NCBI RefSeq assembly: GCF_013376005.1
Contig: NZ_JABMJK010000001.1
Span: 372,001-436,000 of the forward strand
DNA: 64,000 bases
Direction of reading: 5' to 3'
Source: Duganella sp. SG902
GTDB lineage: Bacteria; Pseudomonadota; Gammaproteobacteria; Burkholderiales; Burkholderiaceae_D
In this document: one piece after another, positions 54,505 to 64,000 of the stretch
Layout: each line of letters opens with the position of its first letter
Numbering within the stretch: the first letter of the stretch is position 1
Translations under genes and position numbers: made by a program
The notes under the pieces: model-generated
Told to the model about the DNA's origin: nothing
Seen by the model: the letters and a program-made list of their open reading frames with translations, nothing else
The model's database searches: none

Positions 54505-54843
54505 ATGAATACCAAACTGATCGCATTCTTTGCCGCGGCTGCCATGAGCATGACCGCCATCGCGCAAACCCAGACCTCGGGCACCAGCAATACCGGCACG
54601 CCGACGCAGGGCCAGAGCAACGCCACCAGCGGCGAACAAAACGCCACCGCCATGCAAAACAATAGCAACCGCCAGAACAACAAGATGGGGCAAACCGCCA
54701 AGGACCGCAAGGCCAACAAGGACAGCAAGAACAAAGCCGACTGCAATCAGGCCCATACTGACGGCAACGCGACCGCACCGGCCCACGCACCACGCGCAGG
54801 CTGCAAGGACGACACCAGCAGCACCGGCCAAACCCAGCGTTAA
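54505..54843 (+). CDS. Small secreted low-complexity protein, member 3
   Basis: The protein has 112 residues. The signal peptide (NTKLIAFFAAAAMSMTAIA) resembles that of member 1. The mature chain is rich in Asn, Gln, Lys and Thr (EQNATAMQNNSNRQNNK) with two cysteines near the C-terminus (KADCNQAHTDGNA and RAGCKDD). CAGGAGA precedes the ATG. It follows member 2 by 21 bases and lacks its own TCCTACGC element, so it is probably co-transcribed. Confidence 0.76.
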   Translation: MNTKLIAFFAAAAMSMTAIAQTQTSGTSNTGTPTQGQSNATSGEQNATAMQNNSNRQNNKMGQTAKDRKANKDSKNKADCNQAHTDGNATAPAHAPRAGCKDDTSSTGQTQR

Positions 54844-54855
54844 GCGCCAGTAAAA

Positions 54856-55311
54856 CTACTGGTAGATGCCACACCCGACGATCACGTCATCGACGCGTTC
54901 GACGTACGTGCGCTTGGCATCGATGGTGCCGGTGCTCGGGTTAGGCCATTTGTAATCGACCCAGCCCTTGCCTTCCTTGCTCATGCCGACGGCAAGTATG
55001 TCCTTGATGAGGAACTTGCCGTCCGCATCTTTCATCTCCTTGACGTTTTTACCGACCAGCTTTTGGTTGGCACCGTTGGACGTCTCGATGCCGTCGCCAT
55101 TTGCGGCAAAGGTGAAGATATAGAGGTCCTTGTGGATGAACTGACCTTTCGGATTATTGAATTCGGCGTAAGCCTTGTCCTTGCCGTGCTTTTTCAGGAA
55201 TTCGCCAGCTTTTTTCACCATGGCCACAGCCTCGTCGGCCGTGCCCTTCTCGGCCGCACCGGCAACGCTCATCCACAGCATCAAGCACACCATCACAATA
55301 CGCTTGAACAT
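54856..55311 (-). CDS. Periplasmic single cache-domain protein
   Basis: The protein has 151 residues with a signal peptide (FKRIVMVCLMLWMSVAGA) and one cache domain (AVAMVKKAGEFLKKHG, KDLYIFTFAANGDGIETSNGANQKLVGKN, GWVDYKWPNPSTG, YVERVDDVIVGCGIY). Such proteins bind small organic ligands. With no attached signalling domain it may be a periplasmic sensor partner. Its start is eight bases from the porin gene stop on the same strand. Confidence 0.85.
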   Translation of the reverse strand: MFKRIVMVCLMLWMSVAGAAEKGTADEAVAMVKKAGEFLKKHGKDKAYAEFNNPKGQFIHKDLYIFTFAANGDGIETSNGANQKLVGKNVKEMKDADGKFLIKDILAVGMSKEGKGWVDYKWPNPSTGTIDAKRTYVERVDDVIVGCGIYQ

Positions 55312-55319
55312 GGTTCCTC

Positions 55320-56384
55320 CTAGAAGAGATGGCGGATGCCGAGGTTGACCGCGCGATTGCCTGTGCCGCCTTCAATCGAGCTGCCGACCGTGTAGCCGGC
55401 GCCGTTCTTGTTGCGGATGTAGCCGTACACCCCGTACAAGTCGGTGCGCTTGGACAGGTAGTAGCGATAGCCGGCCGCGAACTGTTCGGCATCCTGATTG
55501 AAGCGGGTTTTATCGTTCTTGCGGATGTAGGAGCCAAGCCAGGTGCCCAGGCCTGCCGGCACCGTCACGCCGAGCAGCACCACATCGCTGTCGGTGGACG
55601 GCGTCGGCGCCACCGCCGCGCCAAACGGATTGGCCAGATTGCGCGGCAAGGCGCTGTTGACGCCCTTGTCCACGCCATACGCGAAGTGCGCCTTGGCCAC
55701 GCCGAAGTCATACAGCGCGGTGAACACCGAATTGCGCGCGCTGCTGACGTTCTTCACCGTCGCCGTTTCGTTATTGCGATAGTGCGAGGACAGGCGCAAC
55801 GTCAACGGCCCGCTCGCATACGCCAGCGTGCCGCCGAACTGGCGGCCGGCGCTGCTGTCGCCAGCCACTTCGCCGGCACCGTACACCACCTCGCCGCTGA
55901 AGCCATACACCACAGGCGAGGCGTATTTGACGGCATTGTCCATGCGGCTGGCGCTATTGCCGGTTGATGCCATCAGGTTCTTGGTATCTCCCGCCGTACC
56001 GGAGCCGAAAGGGTCGACCGCCGCCACCGCCAGGTACTGCGGCGTGTACTGCCGGCCGATCGTCACCGTGCCGGCACTGCCTTGCAGGCCCACGTAAGCC
56101 TGGCTCCCGAACAACAAGCCGCCCTGCCCCATGGCGCCGGTGTCGCCCTGGAAGCCATTCTCCACCAGGAAAATGGCCGACATGCCGCCGCCCAGATCCT
56201 CCGTGCCCTTGAAGCCGATGCGCGATCCGGACTCCACGCCGCTCGTCACCTTGGTGCTGGAGGCTGTGCCGCCGCTCTCACGAACCAGTGCCATATCAAA
56301 GATCCCGTACACGGTCACATTCGATTGTGCCGCCGCCATTCCCGCCGCTGCGCTCAGCGCGAGCGCCATCATGTTTTTTTTCAT
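55320..56384 (-). CDS. Gram-negative outer-membrane porin
   Basis: The protein has 354 residues from the ATG at 56384, chosen for the spacing from GGGAG. A signal peptide (KKNMMALALSAAAGMAAA) is followed by QSNVTVYGIFDMALV, the usual first strand of betaproteobacterial porins, GSRIGFKGTEDLGGGMSAIF, and a C-terminal NLGIRHLF ending in Phe as beta-barrel assembly requires. It is probably a trimeric 16-strand channel. It lies 20 bases after the oxoprolinase gene and may serve uptake of the same substrates. Confidence 0.93.
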   Translation of the reverse strand: MKKNMMALALSAAAGMAAAQSNVTVYGIFDMALVRESGGTASSTKVTSGVESGSRIGFKGTEDLGGGMSAIFLVENGFQGDTGAMGQGGLLFGSQAYVGLQGSAGTVTIGRQYTPQYLAVAAVDPFGSGTAGDTKNLMASTGNSASRMDNAVKYASPVVYGFSGEVVYGAGEVAGDSSAGRQFGGTLAYASGPLTLRLSSHYRNNETATVKNVSSARNSVFTALYDFGVAKAHFAYGVDKGVNSALPRNLANPFGAAVAPTPSTDSDVVLLGVTVPAGLGTWLGSYIRKNDKTRFNQDAEQFAAGYRYYLSKRTDLYGVYGYIRNKNGAGYTVGSSIEGGTGNRAVNLGIRHLF

Positions 56385-56404
56385 TGTCATCTCCCTGGTT
56401 TTGA

Positions 56405-59400
56405 TTAAGCGCCGAAGCCGCCGCCACCCGGCGTTTCGATAGCAAAGACATCTCCTGCCCGCATCTCGGCGGTGTGCGTCGCGCCGAACTCCTCGACCGA
56501 GCCGTCGCCGCGTTCCACCCAATTGCGCCCCAGCGCGCCGGGCTGCGCGCCCTGCAGGCCAAACGGCGCGATGCGGCGGTGGCCGGCCAGGATGTTGGCC
56601 GTCATCGCCTCCAGGAAGCGGATGCGGCGCAGCGCCCCATCACCGCCGCGATGCGCACCGGCGCCGCCACTGCCGCGGCGAATCGCGTGCGTCTCCACCA
56701 GCACCGGGAAGCGCCACTCCAGCACCTCCGGATCGGTCATGCGCGAGTTGGTCATGTGGGTTTGCACGGCGGCGGTGCCGTCAAAACCCGGGCCCGCGCC
56801 CGAACCACCGGCGATGGTCTCGTAGTACTGGTGCTCGTCGTTCCCGAAGGTGAAGTTGTTCATCGTCCCCTGCGAGGCGGACATCACGCCCAGCGCACCG
56901 TACAGCGCATCGGTGACGTACTGCGACACCTCCACATTCCCCGCAACCACCGCCGCCGGATAGCGCGGATTGAGCATCGAGCCTTCGGGCACGATCAGAT
57001 GCAGTGGTTTGAGCACACCTTCGTTCATCGGAATGTCGCTGTCGATCAGCGTGCGGAACACGTACAGCACGGCCGCCTTGCACACCGACAGCGGCGCGTT
57101 GAAGTTGGTCGGGCGCTGTTCGCTGGTGCCGGTGAAGTCGACGATGGCGCTGCCGTTGTCATGATCGATGGTCAGCTTCACCTGCAACAGCGCGCCGTCA
57201 TCCATCTCGTAGGCGAAGCTGGCGTCGCGCAGCTTGCGGATGGCCTTGCGCACGGCCTGCTCGGCGTTATCCTGCACGTGCCGCATGTAGGCCAATACCA
57301 CGTCTTCGCCGTAAGTGGCGGCGGCTTTCAGCAATTCATTGGCGCCGGTTTCGCACGCGCCGAGTTGCGCGATCAGGTCGGCGATGTTCTGATCGATATT
57401 GCGACTCGGCCAGGGGCCGGCGGCGAACAGTGCGCGCACCTCCTGTTCGAGGAACACGCCCCGGTCGACGATCTTCACGTTATCCAGCAGCACGCCCTCC
57501 TCCAGGATGCTGGTGCTGTTCGGCGGCATGGAGCCCGGCGTGATGCCACCCACGTCGCCGTGATGGCCGCGTGCCGCGACGTAGAACAGCGGCGCGTCCG
57601 CCTGCTTGCCGTAGACCGGGCACACGACCGTGATATCAGGGAGGTGGGTGCCGCCGTTGTATGGCACGTTGAGCACATACGCATCGCCGGGCGCCATGGT
57701 GGCGGCGTGTTGGCGAATCACGCACTGCACGCTATCGCTCATCGAGCCCAGATGGACCGGGATATGCGGCGCATTGGCGATCAGGTTACCCTCGCGGTCA
57801 AACACGGCGCAGGAGAAGTCCAGCCGCTCCTTCATGTTGACCGAGTAAGCCGTGTTCTCCAGCGTGGTGCCCATCTGGCGCGCGATCGCCATGAACAGGT
57901 TGTTGAAGATCTCCAGGTGAATCGGGTGCACGGCGGTGGTCATCTTGTGCGCCGCGCCGGCTGCAACCACACGCTCCAGCAGCAGCGTGTGGTCGGGCAG
58001 CACGCGCGCGCTCCAGCCGGCATCCACCACGGTGGTGGCGATGGCTTCGCGGATCAGCGCCGGGCCGGCGACGCGGCTGCCCACCGGCAGCTCGGCACGT
58101 ACGTATAGCGGAATCGGCACGGTTTCGCCGTCCACATAGCTGTAGACGCGGCCATCCTCCACACTCGTGCCACCGGCCGGCACGGAGATTTCAAAACCAA
58201 GTCCATCGCTGGCGCCGATGGCCTCGGCGGAGATGGATTCGATGACCAGCGGCTGGCCTTCCATCACGAAGCCGAAACGGCTGCGGTACAAGGTGGCAAA
58301 GGCTTCTGCCATGGCCACCTCGCTGCCCAGGGCGACGACGAAGGTGGAATCGCTGTCCTGGTATTTCACGCGGGCGCACAGTTCGACGCGGATGTCGTTC
58401 TGGGCGACCTGCTGCGCCAAAAGTTCATCGGTGGCCTGCTGCGCCAGTGCGGCCAGTTGCGGCTCCAATGCGGTCAGGGTCGCATCGTTCAGCGGCTGCT
58501 CGACGGCCGCTTCACGCATGGCGCGGATGTCCGCCAGGCCCATGCCGAATGCCGACAACACGCCAGCAAATGGATGGATCGCGATCTTGCTCATACCCAG
58601 TACGTCCGCCACACGGCAAGCGTGCTGGCCGCCCGCACCGCCGAAGCAGCACATGGCGTAACGGCTGACGTCATAGCCGCGCTCCACCGAAATAGACTTG
58701 ATCGCCTGCGCCATGTTGTCGACAGCGACCGCCAGGAAGCCATCCGCCACAGCCGATGGCGACAGACGCGTGCCCGTCTCGGCGTGGATCTGCTCCGCCA
58801 GCTTGCTGAAGCGGCGCACCACCACATCGCGGTCCAGCGGCTGATCGCCGTTCGGGCCAAACACGTACGGGAAGTGCTCGGGCTGGATACGGCCCAGCAT
58901 CACGTTGCAGTCGGTGACCGTCAACGGGCCGCCCTTGCGATAGCTTGCCGGTCCCGGATTGGCGCCGGCCGACTCCGGACCAACCTTGAAGCGGCCGTTT
59001 TCAAAGCTGCAGATCGAGCCGCCGCCAGCTGCCACGGTATGAATGTGCATCATCGGCGCACGCACGCGCACACCGGCGACAACCGTCTCGAATACGCGTT
59101 CATAGGCGCCGTCATAGTGGGCGACGTCGGTCGAGGTGCCGCCCATATCGAAACCGATCACCTGTTTCAAGCCGATGGCTTCGCAGCTTTTGACCGCGCC
59201 AACGATACCGCCAGCGGGACCGGACAGGATCGCGTCCTTTCCCTGGAAACGGCTGGCGTCCGTCAGGCCGCCATTGGACTGCATGAACATCAGCCGGGTA
59301 TCGCCGGTGTCGGCGGAGACGCGCGACACATAGTCGCGCAGAACCGGCGACAGATAGGCGTCCACCACCGTGGTGTCGCCACGGCCGACGATCTTCATCA

Positions 59401-60016
59401 GGGGGCTGACCTGGTGGCTGACCGAGATCTGCGTGAAGCCAGCTTCCGCCGCCAGTGCCTGCAACCGCTGTTCATGCTGAGGGTAGCGGTAGGCGTGCAT
59501 CAGCACAATCGCGATCGCATCGATGCCGCGCTCACGCAGCGCCTGGAACTGGCGGCGCAACAGCGCTTCGTCCGGTGCCTGCAGCACTTCGCCGCGCGCG
59601 CCGATGCGTTCGTCGATTTCAATCACCTCCTCGTAGATCAGATCCGGCAGCGCGATGTGCATCGCAAAGATGTCCGGCCGGTCCTGATAACCGATGCGCA
59701 GCTGGTCGGCAAAACCGCGCGTGATCGCCAGCGCGGTGCGCGCGCCCTTGCGCTCGAGCAGCGCGTTGGTTGCCACCGTGGTGCCCATCTTGATGACTTC
59801 AATCTGCTCTGTCGGCAGCGGCTCGCCGGTTTTCAGTCCCAGCATCTCGCGCATGCCTTGCGTGACCGCGTCGTCGTAACGCTCCGGGCACTCCGACAGC
59901 AGCTTGTGCGTCACCAGCTTGCCGTCCGGACGGCGCGCCACGATGTCGGTGAAGGTGCCGCCACGGTCGACCCAGAATTGCCAGCGCAGTTGTTGAGCGG
60001 GGATGTCGTTTTTCAT
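56405..60016 (-). CDS. 5-oxoprolinase (fused HyuA/HyuB hydantoinase family)
   Basis: This 1203-residue protein joins a hydantoinase A half ([19 protein letters not shown] at the N-terminus, [31 protein letters not shown]) to a hydantoinase B half that begins near residue 700 ([52 protein letters not shown]). That full-length fusion is the architecture of ATP-dependent 5-oxoprolinase, which opens 5-oxoproline to glutamate. The adjacent DUF1445 gene encodes a D-glutamate cyclase-like protein, which supports this substrate class over a true hydantoin. Confidence 0.9.
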   Translation of the reverse strand: MKNDIPAQQLRWQFWVDRGGTFTDIVARRPDGKLVTHKLLSECPERYDDAVTQGMREMLGLKTGEPLPTEQIEVIKMGTTVATNALLERKGARTALAITRGFADQLRIGYQDRPDIFAMHIALPDLIYEEVIEIDERIGARGEVLQAPDEALLRRQFQALRERGIDAIAIVLMHAYRYPQHEQRLQALAAEAGFTQISVSHQVSPLMKIVGRGDTTVVDAYLSPVLRDYVSRVSADTGDTRLMFMQSNGGLTDASRFQGKDAILSGPAGGIVGAVKSCEAIGLKQVIGFDMGGTSTDVAHYDGAYERVFETVVAGVRVRAPMMHIHTVAAGGGSICSFENGRFKVGPESAGANPGPASYRKGGPLTVTDCNVMLGRIQPEHFPYVFGPNGDQPLDRDVVVRRFSKLAEQIHAETGTRLSPSAVADGFLAVAVDNMAQAIKSISVERGYDVSRYAMCCFGGAGGQHACRVADVLGMSKIAIHPFAGVLSAFGMGLADIRAMREAAVEQPLNDATLTALEPQLAALAQQATDELLAQQVAQNDIRVELCARVKYQDSDSTFVVALGSEVAMAEAFATLYRSRFGFVMEGQPLVIESISAEAIGASDGLGFEISVPAGGTSVEDGRVYSYVDGETVPIPLYVRAELPVGSRVAGPALIREAIATTVVDAGWSARVLPDHTLLLERVVAAGAAHKMTTAVHPIHLEIFNNLFMAIARQMGTTLENTAYSVNMKERLDFSCAVFDREGNLIANAPHIPVHLGSMSDSVQCVIRQHAATMAPGDAYVLNVPYNGGTHLPDITVVCPVYGKQADAPLFYVAARGHHGDVGGITPGSMPPNSTSILEEGVLLDNVKIVDRGVFLEQEVRALFAAGPWPSRNIDQNIADLIAQLGACETGANELLKAAATYGEDVVLAYMRHVQDNAEQAVRKAIRKLRDASFAYEMDDGALLQVKLTIDHDNGSAIVDFTGTSEQRPTNFNAPLSVCKAAVLYVFRTLIDSDIPMNEGVLKPLHLIVPEGSMLNPRYPAAVVAGNVEVSQYVTDALYGALGVMSASQGTMNNFTFGNDEHQYYETIAGGSGAGPGFDGTAAVQTHMTNSRMTDPEVLEWRFPVLVETHAIRRGSGGAGAHRGGDGALRRIRFLEAMTANILAGHRRIAPFGLQGAQPGALGRNWVERGDGSVEEFGATHTAEMRAGDVFAIETPGGGGFGA

Positions 60017-60052
60017 GATGATGCCTTTACGTCTGTGTATTTGATCTGTGGT

Positions 60053-61327
60053 TCAGGATTCGAGTTGTTTGCCGGCGGTTTCCGGCAAGGTCAGGGCCGC
60101 GAGGATCATGACGCCGTACGCGGTGCCGGCGAACACGCCAATCGCCTCGCCCAGCGCCATCGACTGGCTGCTCATGCCGATCATCAGCGGGAACAGCGAA
60201 CCCACGGCGCGGCCCATGTTGTAGCTGAAGCCCTGGCCCGAGCCGCGGATGGCGGTCGGGAACAGCTCCGTCAGGAAAGCGCCCATGCCGCTGAACACAC
60301 CGGACACGCAAAAGCCCAGCGGGAAGCCAAGGAACAGCATCACGCCATCGGTCACCGGCAAGCGGGTATAAGCCAGGGCGATGCACATCGAGCCGGTGGC
60401 GAACAGGATGAAGTTCTTCTTGCGGCCCAGGTAATCGGTCAGGAAGGCGCTGACGATGTAGCCGACGTAGGAGCCGACAATCACCATCGCCAGATAGCCG
60501 CCGGTGCCCAGCACAGTCAGATGGCGCTCGGTCTTGAGGAAGGTCGGCAGCCAGGTGGTGATGGCGTAGTAGCCGCCTTGTGCGCCGGTGGTCAGCAGCA
60601 CGGCGCGCAGCGTCACGCTCAGCATCTTAGGCGAGAAGATCTGCCAGAACGATGGCTGGCCTTCGGCACGCGCCGCTTTCTTCTTCACGGCCACGTACAC
60701 TTCCGGCTCGTCGACAAAGCGGCGGATGAAGATCACGAACAGCGCGGGCAGGATCCCCAGCAGGAACAGCGATCGCCATGCCCACTCCGCCGGCAGCAGC
60801 GAGAACATCAAGGCATACAGCAATGCGGACACGCCCCAGCCGATCGCCCATCCCGCCTGCACCATGCCGACCGCTTTGCCACGGTCCTTGGCGCGTATGA
60901 CTTCGCCAATGAGGATGGCGCCAGCCGTCCACTCGCCGCCCATGCCAAAGCCCATCAGGCCGCGCGCCCACAGCAGTTGCGTGAAGTTCTGCGCCAGGCC
61001 GCACAGCACGGTGAAGAAGGCAAACCAGAGTATCGTGATCTGCAGCGCTTTCACGCGGCCGATGCGGTCGGACAGGATGCCGGCGATCCAGCCGCCGGCG
61101 GCGGAAGTCAGCAGCGTAACGGTGCCGATCAGGCCCGCGTCGCCCTTGGACAGGCCCCAGGTGGCGATCAGCGTTGGAATGACGAAGCTGAGAAACTGCG
61201 TGTCCATCGCGTCCAGCGCGTAACCGATCTTGCAACTCCAGAAGGTGCGGCGCTCCTTGCCCGTCAAGGCGAAGAACCAGGAAAAGAATCCTTCCCGCTG
61301 TTCGGTGCTTAGTGCTTGTGTGCTCAT
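60053..61327 (-). CDS. MFS transporter, metabolite:H+ symporter type
   Basis: This 424-residue inner-membrane protein has twelve predicted helices. The family motifs are DAMDTQFLSFVIPTL in helix 1, GILSDRIGRVKAL after helix 2, GFGMGGEWTAGAILIGEV in helix 4-5 and FIRRFVDEPEVY before the central loop. Such carriers import aromatic or other organic acids with protons. Its position between the DUF1445 and oxoprolinase genes suggests 5-oxoproline or glutamate-type substrates. Confidence 0.9.
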   Translation of the reverse strand: MSTQALSTEQREGFFSWFFALTGKERRTFWSCKIGYALDAMDTQFLSFVIPTLIATWGLSKGDAGLIGTVTLLTSAAGGWIAGILSDRIGRVKALQITILWFAFFTVLCGLAQNFTQLLWARGLMGFGMGGEWTAGAILIGEVIRAKDRGKAVGMVQAGWAIGWGVSALLYALMFSLLPAEWAWRSLFLLGILPALFVIFIRRFVDEPEVYVAVKKKAARAEGQPSFWQIFSPKMLSVTLRAVLLTTGAQGGYYAITTWLPTFLKTERHLTVLGTGGYLAMVIVGSYVGYIVSAFLTDYLGRKKNFILFATGSMCIALAYTRLPVTDGVMLFLGFPLGFCVSGVFSGMGAFLTELFPTAIRGSGQGFSYNMGRAVGSLFPLMIGMSSQSMALGEAIGVFAGTAYGVMILAALTLPETAGKQLES

Positions 61328-61409
61328 CGTGTTCCCCTTTTTGAAGGCGCAGCGGTCCCCGTTCGGGCCGGTGGTGCCGGCCCGTTGTGGTGCTGCGCTG
61401 TTTTTTTAA

Positions 61410-62183
61410 TTAAAAAGCTGCGAGTGAAGAATTGAGTATGTCGGTCACCAGCATGTAGCCTGGCTGGTGGGTGATCACCAGCGGCAGACGCGCATGGCGT
61501 ATGGCTTCCTGCGGCGTCACGCCGCAAGCCCAGAACACCGGTATTTCATCGGGCATGATCTCGACGGCATCGCCGTAATCGGGCTGCATGATGTCGGCAA
61601 TGCCGATCAGGCGCGGATCGCCCAGATGAACAGGCGCGCCGTGCACCGCCGGATAGCGGCTGGTGATCTGAATCGCGCGGATGGCGTCGGCCGCCTTCAT
61701 CGGCCGCATCGACACCACCATCTCGCCGCCGAACGGGCCGGCGGGATGGTTACGGACGTTGGTGCGGAACATGGCGACATTGCGGCGCTGCTCCACGTGG
61801 CGCAGGCGGATGCCCGCCTCCAGCAGCATGTGCTCAAACGAGAACGAGCAGCCGATGGCAAACACCACCAGATCGTCACGCCAGACCTCATGCAGCGCCC
61901 AGGTTTGCTCGGCCAGTTTGCCTTCGCGGTAAATGTTGTAGCCGGGCGTGTCGCTGCGGATGTCGAGGTCCGCCCCCAGGCGAGGCAGGTTCCACTGTCC
62001 CGGCTCGCCCACCGCCAACAGGGGGCAGGCGCGCTGGTTGCGTTGGCTGAACTGCAGGAAGTCATGGGCATGCGCCTGCGGCAGGATGACCAGGTTGGCT
62101 TGGGCGTAAGGACCGCAGTAACCCGCGGTGGGCTGGCGGAAGGCGCCGCTACGGACCTGCTGGCGCAATTCAAGTGGTGTCAT
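61410..62183 (-). CDS. Putative hydro-lyase, DUF1445 / D-glutamate cyclase-like
   Basis: The protein has 257 residues from the ATG at 62183; the ATG at 62201 is possible. Family blocks are [18 protein letters not shown] at the start, [48 protein letters not shown] and a C-terminal [10 protein letters not shown]. The family is annotated as hydro-lyase. The mammalian homologue is known to cyclise D-glutamate to 5-oxo-D-proline, which makes sense beside a 5-oxoprolinase. It is the first gene of the minus-strand operon. Confidence 0.9.
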   Translation of the reverse strand: MTPLELRQQVRSGAFRQPTAGYCGPYAQANLVILPQAHAHDFLQFSQRNQRACPLLAVGEPGQWNLPRLGADLDIRSDTPGYNIYREGKLAEQTWALHEVWRDDLVVFAIGCSFSFEHMLLEAGIRLRHVEQRRNVAMFRTNVRNHPAGPFGGEMVVSMRPMKAADAIRAIQITSRYPAVHGAPVHLGDPRLIGIADIMQPDYGDAVEIMPDEIPVFWACGVTPQEAIRHARLPLVITHQPGYMLVTDILNSSLAAF

Positions 62184-62214
62184 GGCTGGCTCGCTAATCA
62201 TATTAAAACTGCAT

Positions 62215-62231
62215 GAGATAAGAATAATCTC
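62215..62231. promoter_or_regulatory. Likely LysR operator between the divergent genes
   Basis: GAGAT and ATCTC flank seven bases at 62215-62231, in the 149-base gap between the DUF1445 gene and the divergent LysR gene. The size and position fit a LysR-type box. Confidence 0.5.
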
Positions 62232-62332
62232 GAATAACCACACAGGCTATCTAGTTATTGTTGCTGTTGTTGTTTAGTTTTTCTTACCGTGCCGCGCTAT
62301 CCTGGTGCATGGGGTTAAGGTATTCTTGTTGC

Positions 62333-63268
62333 ATGAATACCCGCTTCCCGGAGACTTTCGTCATCCTCGCCCAGCTGCGCAGCTTTCGCGCAACGGCGCA
62401 GGCGCTGCACGCCACGCCCGCCGCGATCTCGCTGCGCATCAAGACGCTGGAGGAGGAGCTGCAGACGGAGCTCATAGACCGCAACAGCAAGGACTTCCGT
62501 CTTACCGCCAATGCCGAATACCTGCTGGGCCACGCTAAAGCGGTGGTCGACGCGACCCGCCGCCTGCAGGCGGCGGCGCACAAAGATAGTGCGGTGCGCG
62601 GCCGCTTGCGCCTGGGCGTGATCGAATCGGTGGTGCACAGCTGGCTGGCGCAATACATCCGTGAGCTGAACGCTCTGTATCCGGAAATCGAAGTCGACCT
62701 GGCGGTCGACATGAGCAATGTGCTGGAGCGCCGGCTGCGCGCCCGCGAGCTGGATCTGGTGATTCAGGTGGAGGGGGTGGAAAGCAGCGATATCGTTTCC
62801 GAAGCGCTGGCGGCCTATCCGCTGCATTGGATCGCCCGCAAAGGCCTGCTGGATCCGCGTAAGGAGGGTTTGAATCAGCGCCTGTTGCAACTGCCTATCC
62901 TGACCTTCGGGCGCGGCACCGCGCCGCACCGCATGCTGGAGGAAATCGTCAGCAAGATGGCGAATCTGGCGATGGTGCCGTTGGAGCAGACCCGCATCAC
63001 CTGCTCGCCGTCGGTGGCGGCGATTGTGCAGCTGATGAAGGATGGTTATGGCGTGGCCGCGATACCCAGCCTGTTCGTGGCGGGTTTGCTCGACAGCGGT
63101 GAATTCGTCGAGCTCCCGGTGCAGCCGGAGCCGCCGTCGATTATCGTCTCCATGTGCTTCCACACCAATGCCGAGATGCTGGTGCATGCCGCGGCCAACG
63201 CGGCACGCCAGTCCTGCGCCAGCTATTGCGCGCAGGTCGATCCGCGCTACATCAAGTCGCTGGGCTGA
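62333..63268 (+). CDS. LysR-family transcriptional regulator
   Basis: The protein has 311 residues from the ATG at 62333, which starts directly with the DNA-binding domain (TFVILAQLRSFRATAQALHATPAAISLRIKTLEEEL). The rest is the periplasmic-binding-like effector domain (LRLGVIESVVHSWLAQYI; LDLVIQVEG). It is divergent from the DUF1445-MFS-oxoprolinase-porin operon and is its likely activator. Its 3' end overlaps the next gene on the other strand by 17 bases. Confidence 0.92.
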   Translation: MNTRFPETFVILAQLRSFRATAQALHATPAAISLRIKTLEEELQTELIDRNSKDFRLTANAEYLLGHAKAVVDATRRLQAAAHKDSAVRGRLRLGVIESVVHSWLAQYIRELNALYPEIEVDLAVDMSNVLERRLRARELDLVIQVEGVESSDIVSEALAAYPLHWIARKGLLDPRKEGLNQRLLQLPILTFGRGTAPHRMLEEIVSKMANLAMVPLEQTRITCSPSVAAIVQLMKDGYGVAAIPSLFVAGLLDSGEFVELPVQPEPPSIIVSMCFHTNAEMLVHAAANAARQSCASYCAQVDPRYIKSLG

Positions 63269-63977
63269 GGACCGCGCGACTCGGACCGAACGCTTCGAAG
63301 CGAATCCGCTGGTCGGGCACATCCAGCTCGCGCAGGGCGGCGTACATCGTTTGCATGAAACCGGCCGGCCCGCACAGGTAGACATCGTAATCGCCGGGCG
63401 GCAGCAGTTGGCGCAGGCGCTGGAGGTCGAGCCGCTCACGCTGCACGTGCACCGCCAGGTTGTTGTGCCCCGCCGCCAGCGTTTGCAGGTGCACGGCAAA
63501 CGGATGCGCCACCTCTCGCGCGCCGTGGATGAAGTAGATCGGATGACGGTGGCGCGTGCGGCTGCCGTTCACCAGCACGCTGTTCAGCATGGCGATCATG
63601 GGCGTGATGCCGATACCGGCAGAGAGCATCACCACCGGACGCTGCGTGCCTTCTTCAAACACGAAGTCGCCGCCAGGCCCCATCAACTCGATCTGCCCTC
63701 CGGGCGCAAGATGCGCGTGCAGCCACGCCGACACCACGCCGGCGCGCTTGACGCTGATGCGGTAGCCGCGGCCATTGGCGGCATCGGAAATCGTGTAGCT
63801 GCGCTCCTGCGAAGCTGCGCCGCCCTCGGCCCACGCAGGCACCCGCAGCGTGATGTATTGTCCCGGCGCGTGCACCGCCACGCCGAAGCCGTCCGCAGGC
63901 TCCAGGTAGAACGAACGCACATCGGCGCTTTCCTGCACCACTTTCACCACGTTGAACGGACGCCAGCTTTGCGACAT
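63252..63977 (-). CDS. FAD/NAD(P)-binding flavin oxidoreductase (ferredoxin-reductase-like)
   Basis: The 241-residue protein has an FAD-binding barrel (SFYLEPADG, APGQYITLRV, RSYTISD) and an NAD(P)-binding domain (VVMLSAGIGITPMIAML, YLCGPAGFMQTMYAAL). It ends without a 2Fe-2S domain, so it resembles the reductase half of flavohaemoproteins or a stand-alone reductase. The ATG at 63977 overlaps the stop of an upstream gene (TGATG), so it depends on a partner that lies beyond the window. Confidence 0.88.
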   Translation of the reverse strand: MSQSWRPFNVVKVVQESADVRSFYLEPADGFGVAVHAPGQYITLRVPAWAEGGAASQERSYTISDAANGRGYRISVKRAGVVSAWLHAHLAPGGQIELMGPGGDFVFEEGTQRPVVMLSAGIGITPMIAMLNSVLVNGSRTRHRHPIYFIHGAREVAHPFAVHLQTLAAGHNNLAVHVQRERLDLQRLRQLLPPGDYDVYLCGPAGFMQTMYAALRELDVPDQRIRFEAFGPSRAVLSPAT

Positions 63978-64000
63978 CACAGCGGCAGATTGCGCGCGGT
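63977..64000 (-). CDS. C-terminal end of an unidentified upstream gene
   Basis: The minus-strand frame ending TARNLPL-stop overlaps the reductase start as TGATG. Only seven codons are present, so it cannot be identified. The coupling suggests the two products work together. Confidence 0.35.
   Translation of the reverse strand, partial: TARNLPL

Noticed and set aside
58457..61312. 951-codon plus-strand open frame
   Set aside because: It lies antisense across the oxoprolinase and MFS genes, has Arg/Gln/His/Ala-rich shadow composition and no recognisable domain; the minus-strand genes match known families.

Overview
The window looks like a chromosomal segment of a high-GC betaproteobacterium, most likely Oxalobacteraceae (Massilia/Duganella/Janthinobacterium-like). 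This is inferred from base composition, from an EF-P with arginine at position 32 beside its rhamnosyltransferase EarP, from a classical neutral porin, and from the mix of neighbours; no rRNA is present to settle it. Coding density is high. Many genes overlap by ATGA, GTGA or TTGA, and every gap is shorter than about 300 bases.

Layout. 1-10 kb (mostly minus): the 5' part of clpB, moaE, a DUF349 protein, a helical-bundle protein, a PatZ-like acyl-CoA synthetase/GNAT fusion that appears to have lost part of its ATP-grasp domain, a DUF2804 protein and an AlkX/YcaQ-type DNA glycosylase. 10-25 kb (plus): a membrane diguanylate cyclase, sbcD-sbcC, a SprA-like HExxH protein, small proteins, a HemK-like methyltransferase, initiator tRNA-Met, a Tat-exported phosphoesterase, dbpA and an aldo/keto reductase pseudogene. 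25-29 kb: an Fsr-type exporter with a divergent AraC regulator, and a histidine kinase/response regulator pair. 29.5-36 kb (plus): msrB, dipZ and msrA, followed closely by an unusual five-gene operon (NrtA/SsuA-type binding protein, SCO protein, cupredoxin-like protein, permease, ATPase). 36-40 kb: an alpha/beta hydrolase, a hypothetical gene, an eroded amidase gene, efp and earP. 40.5-43.7 kb: a three-gene cassette of a glycine-rich repeat protein, a 94-residue protein and a subtilisin-like protease whose N-terminal domain resembles that 94-residue protein.

43.8-46.3 kb (minus): gltX followed by eight tRNA genes (five Glu-UUC, three Ala-GGC) in what appear to be two transcription units. 46.4-53.6 kb: a VOC protein, a D-threonine aldolase/D-serine dehydratase-like enzyme, a low-GC two-gene insert, a DUF4399-TetR pair, apbC, metG and a GNAT enzyme. 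53.7-55.3 kb: three tandem small secreted low-complexity proteins and a cache-domain protein. 55.3-62.2 kb (minus): an apparent D-glutamate/5-oxoproline use operon (DUF1445 D-glutamate cyclase-like protein, MFS carrier, fused 5-oxoprolinase, porin) under a divergent LysR regulator. The window closes with a flavin reductase.

The best candidates for something not yet described are the repeat-protein/propeptide-like/S8-protease cassette, the ABC-SCO-cupredoxin operon, and the trio of small secreted proteins. Three separate loci (PatZ-like, aldo/keto reductase, amidase) also carry the marks of internal deletions.
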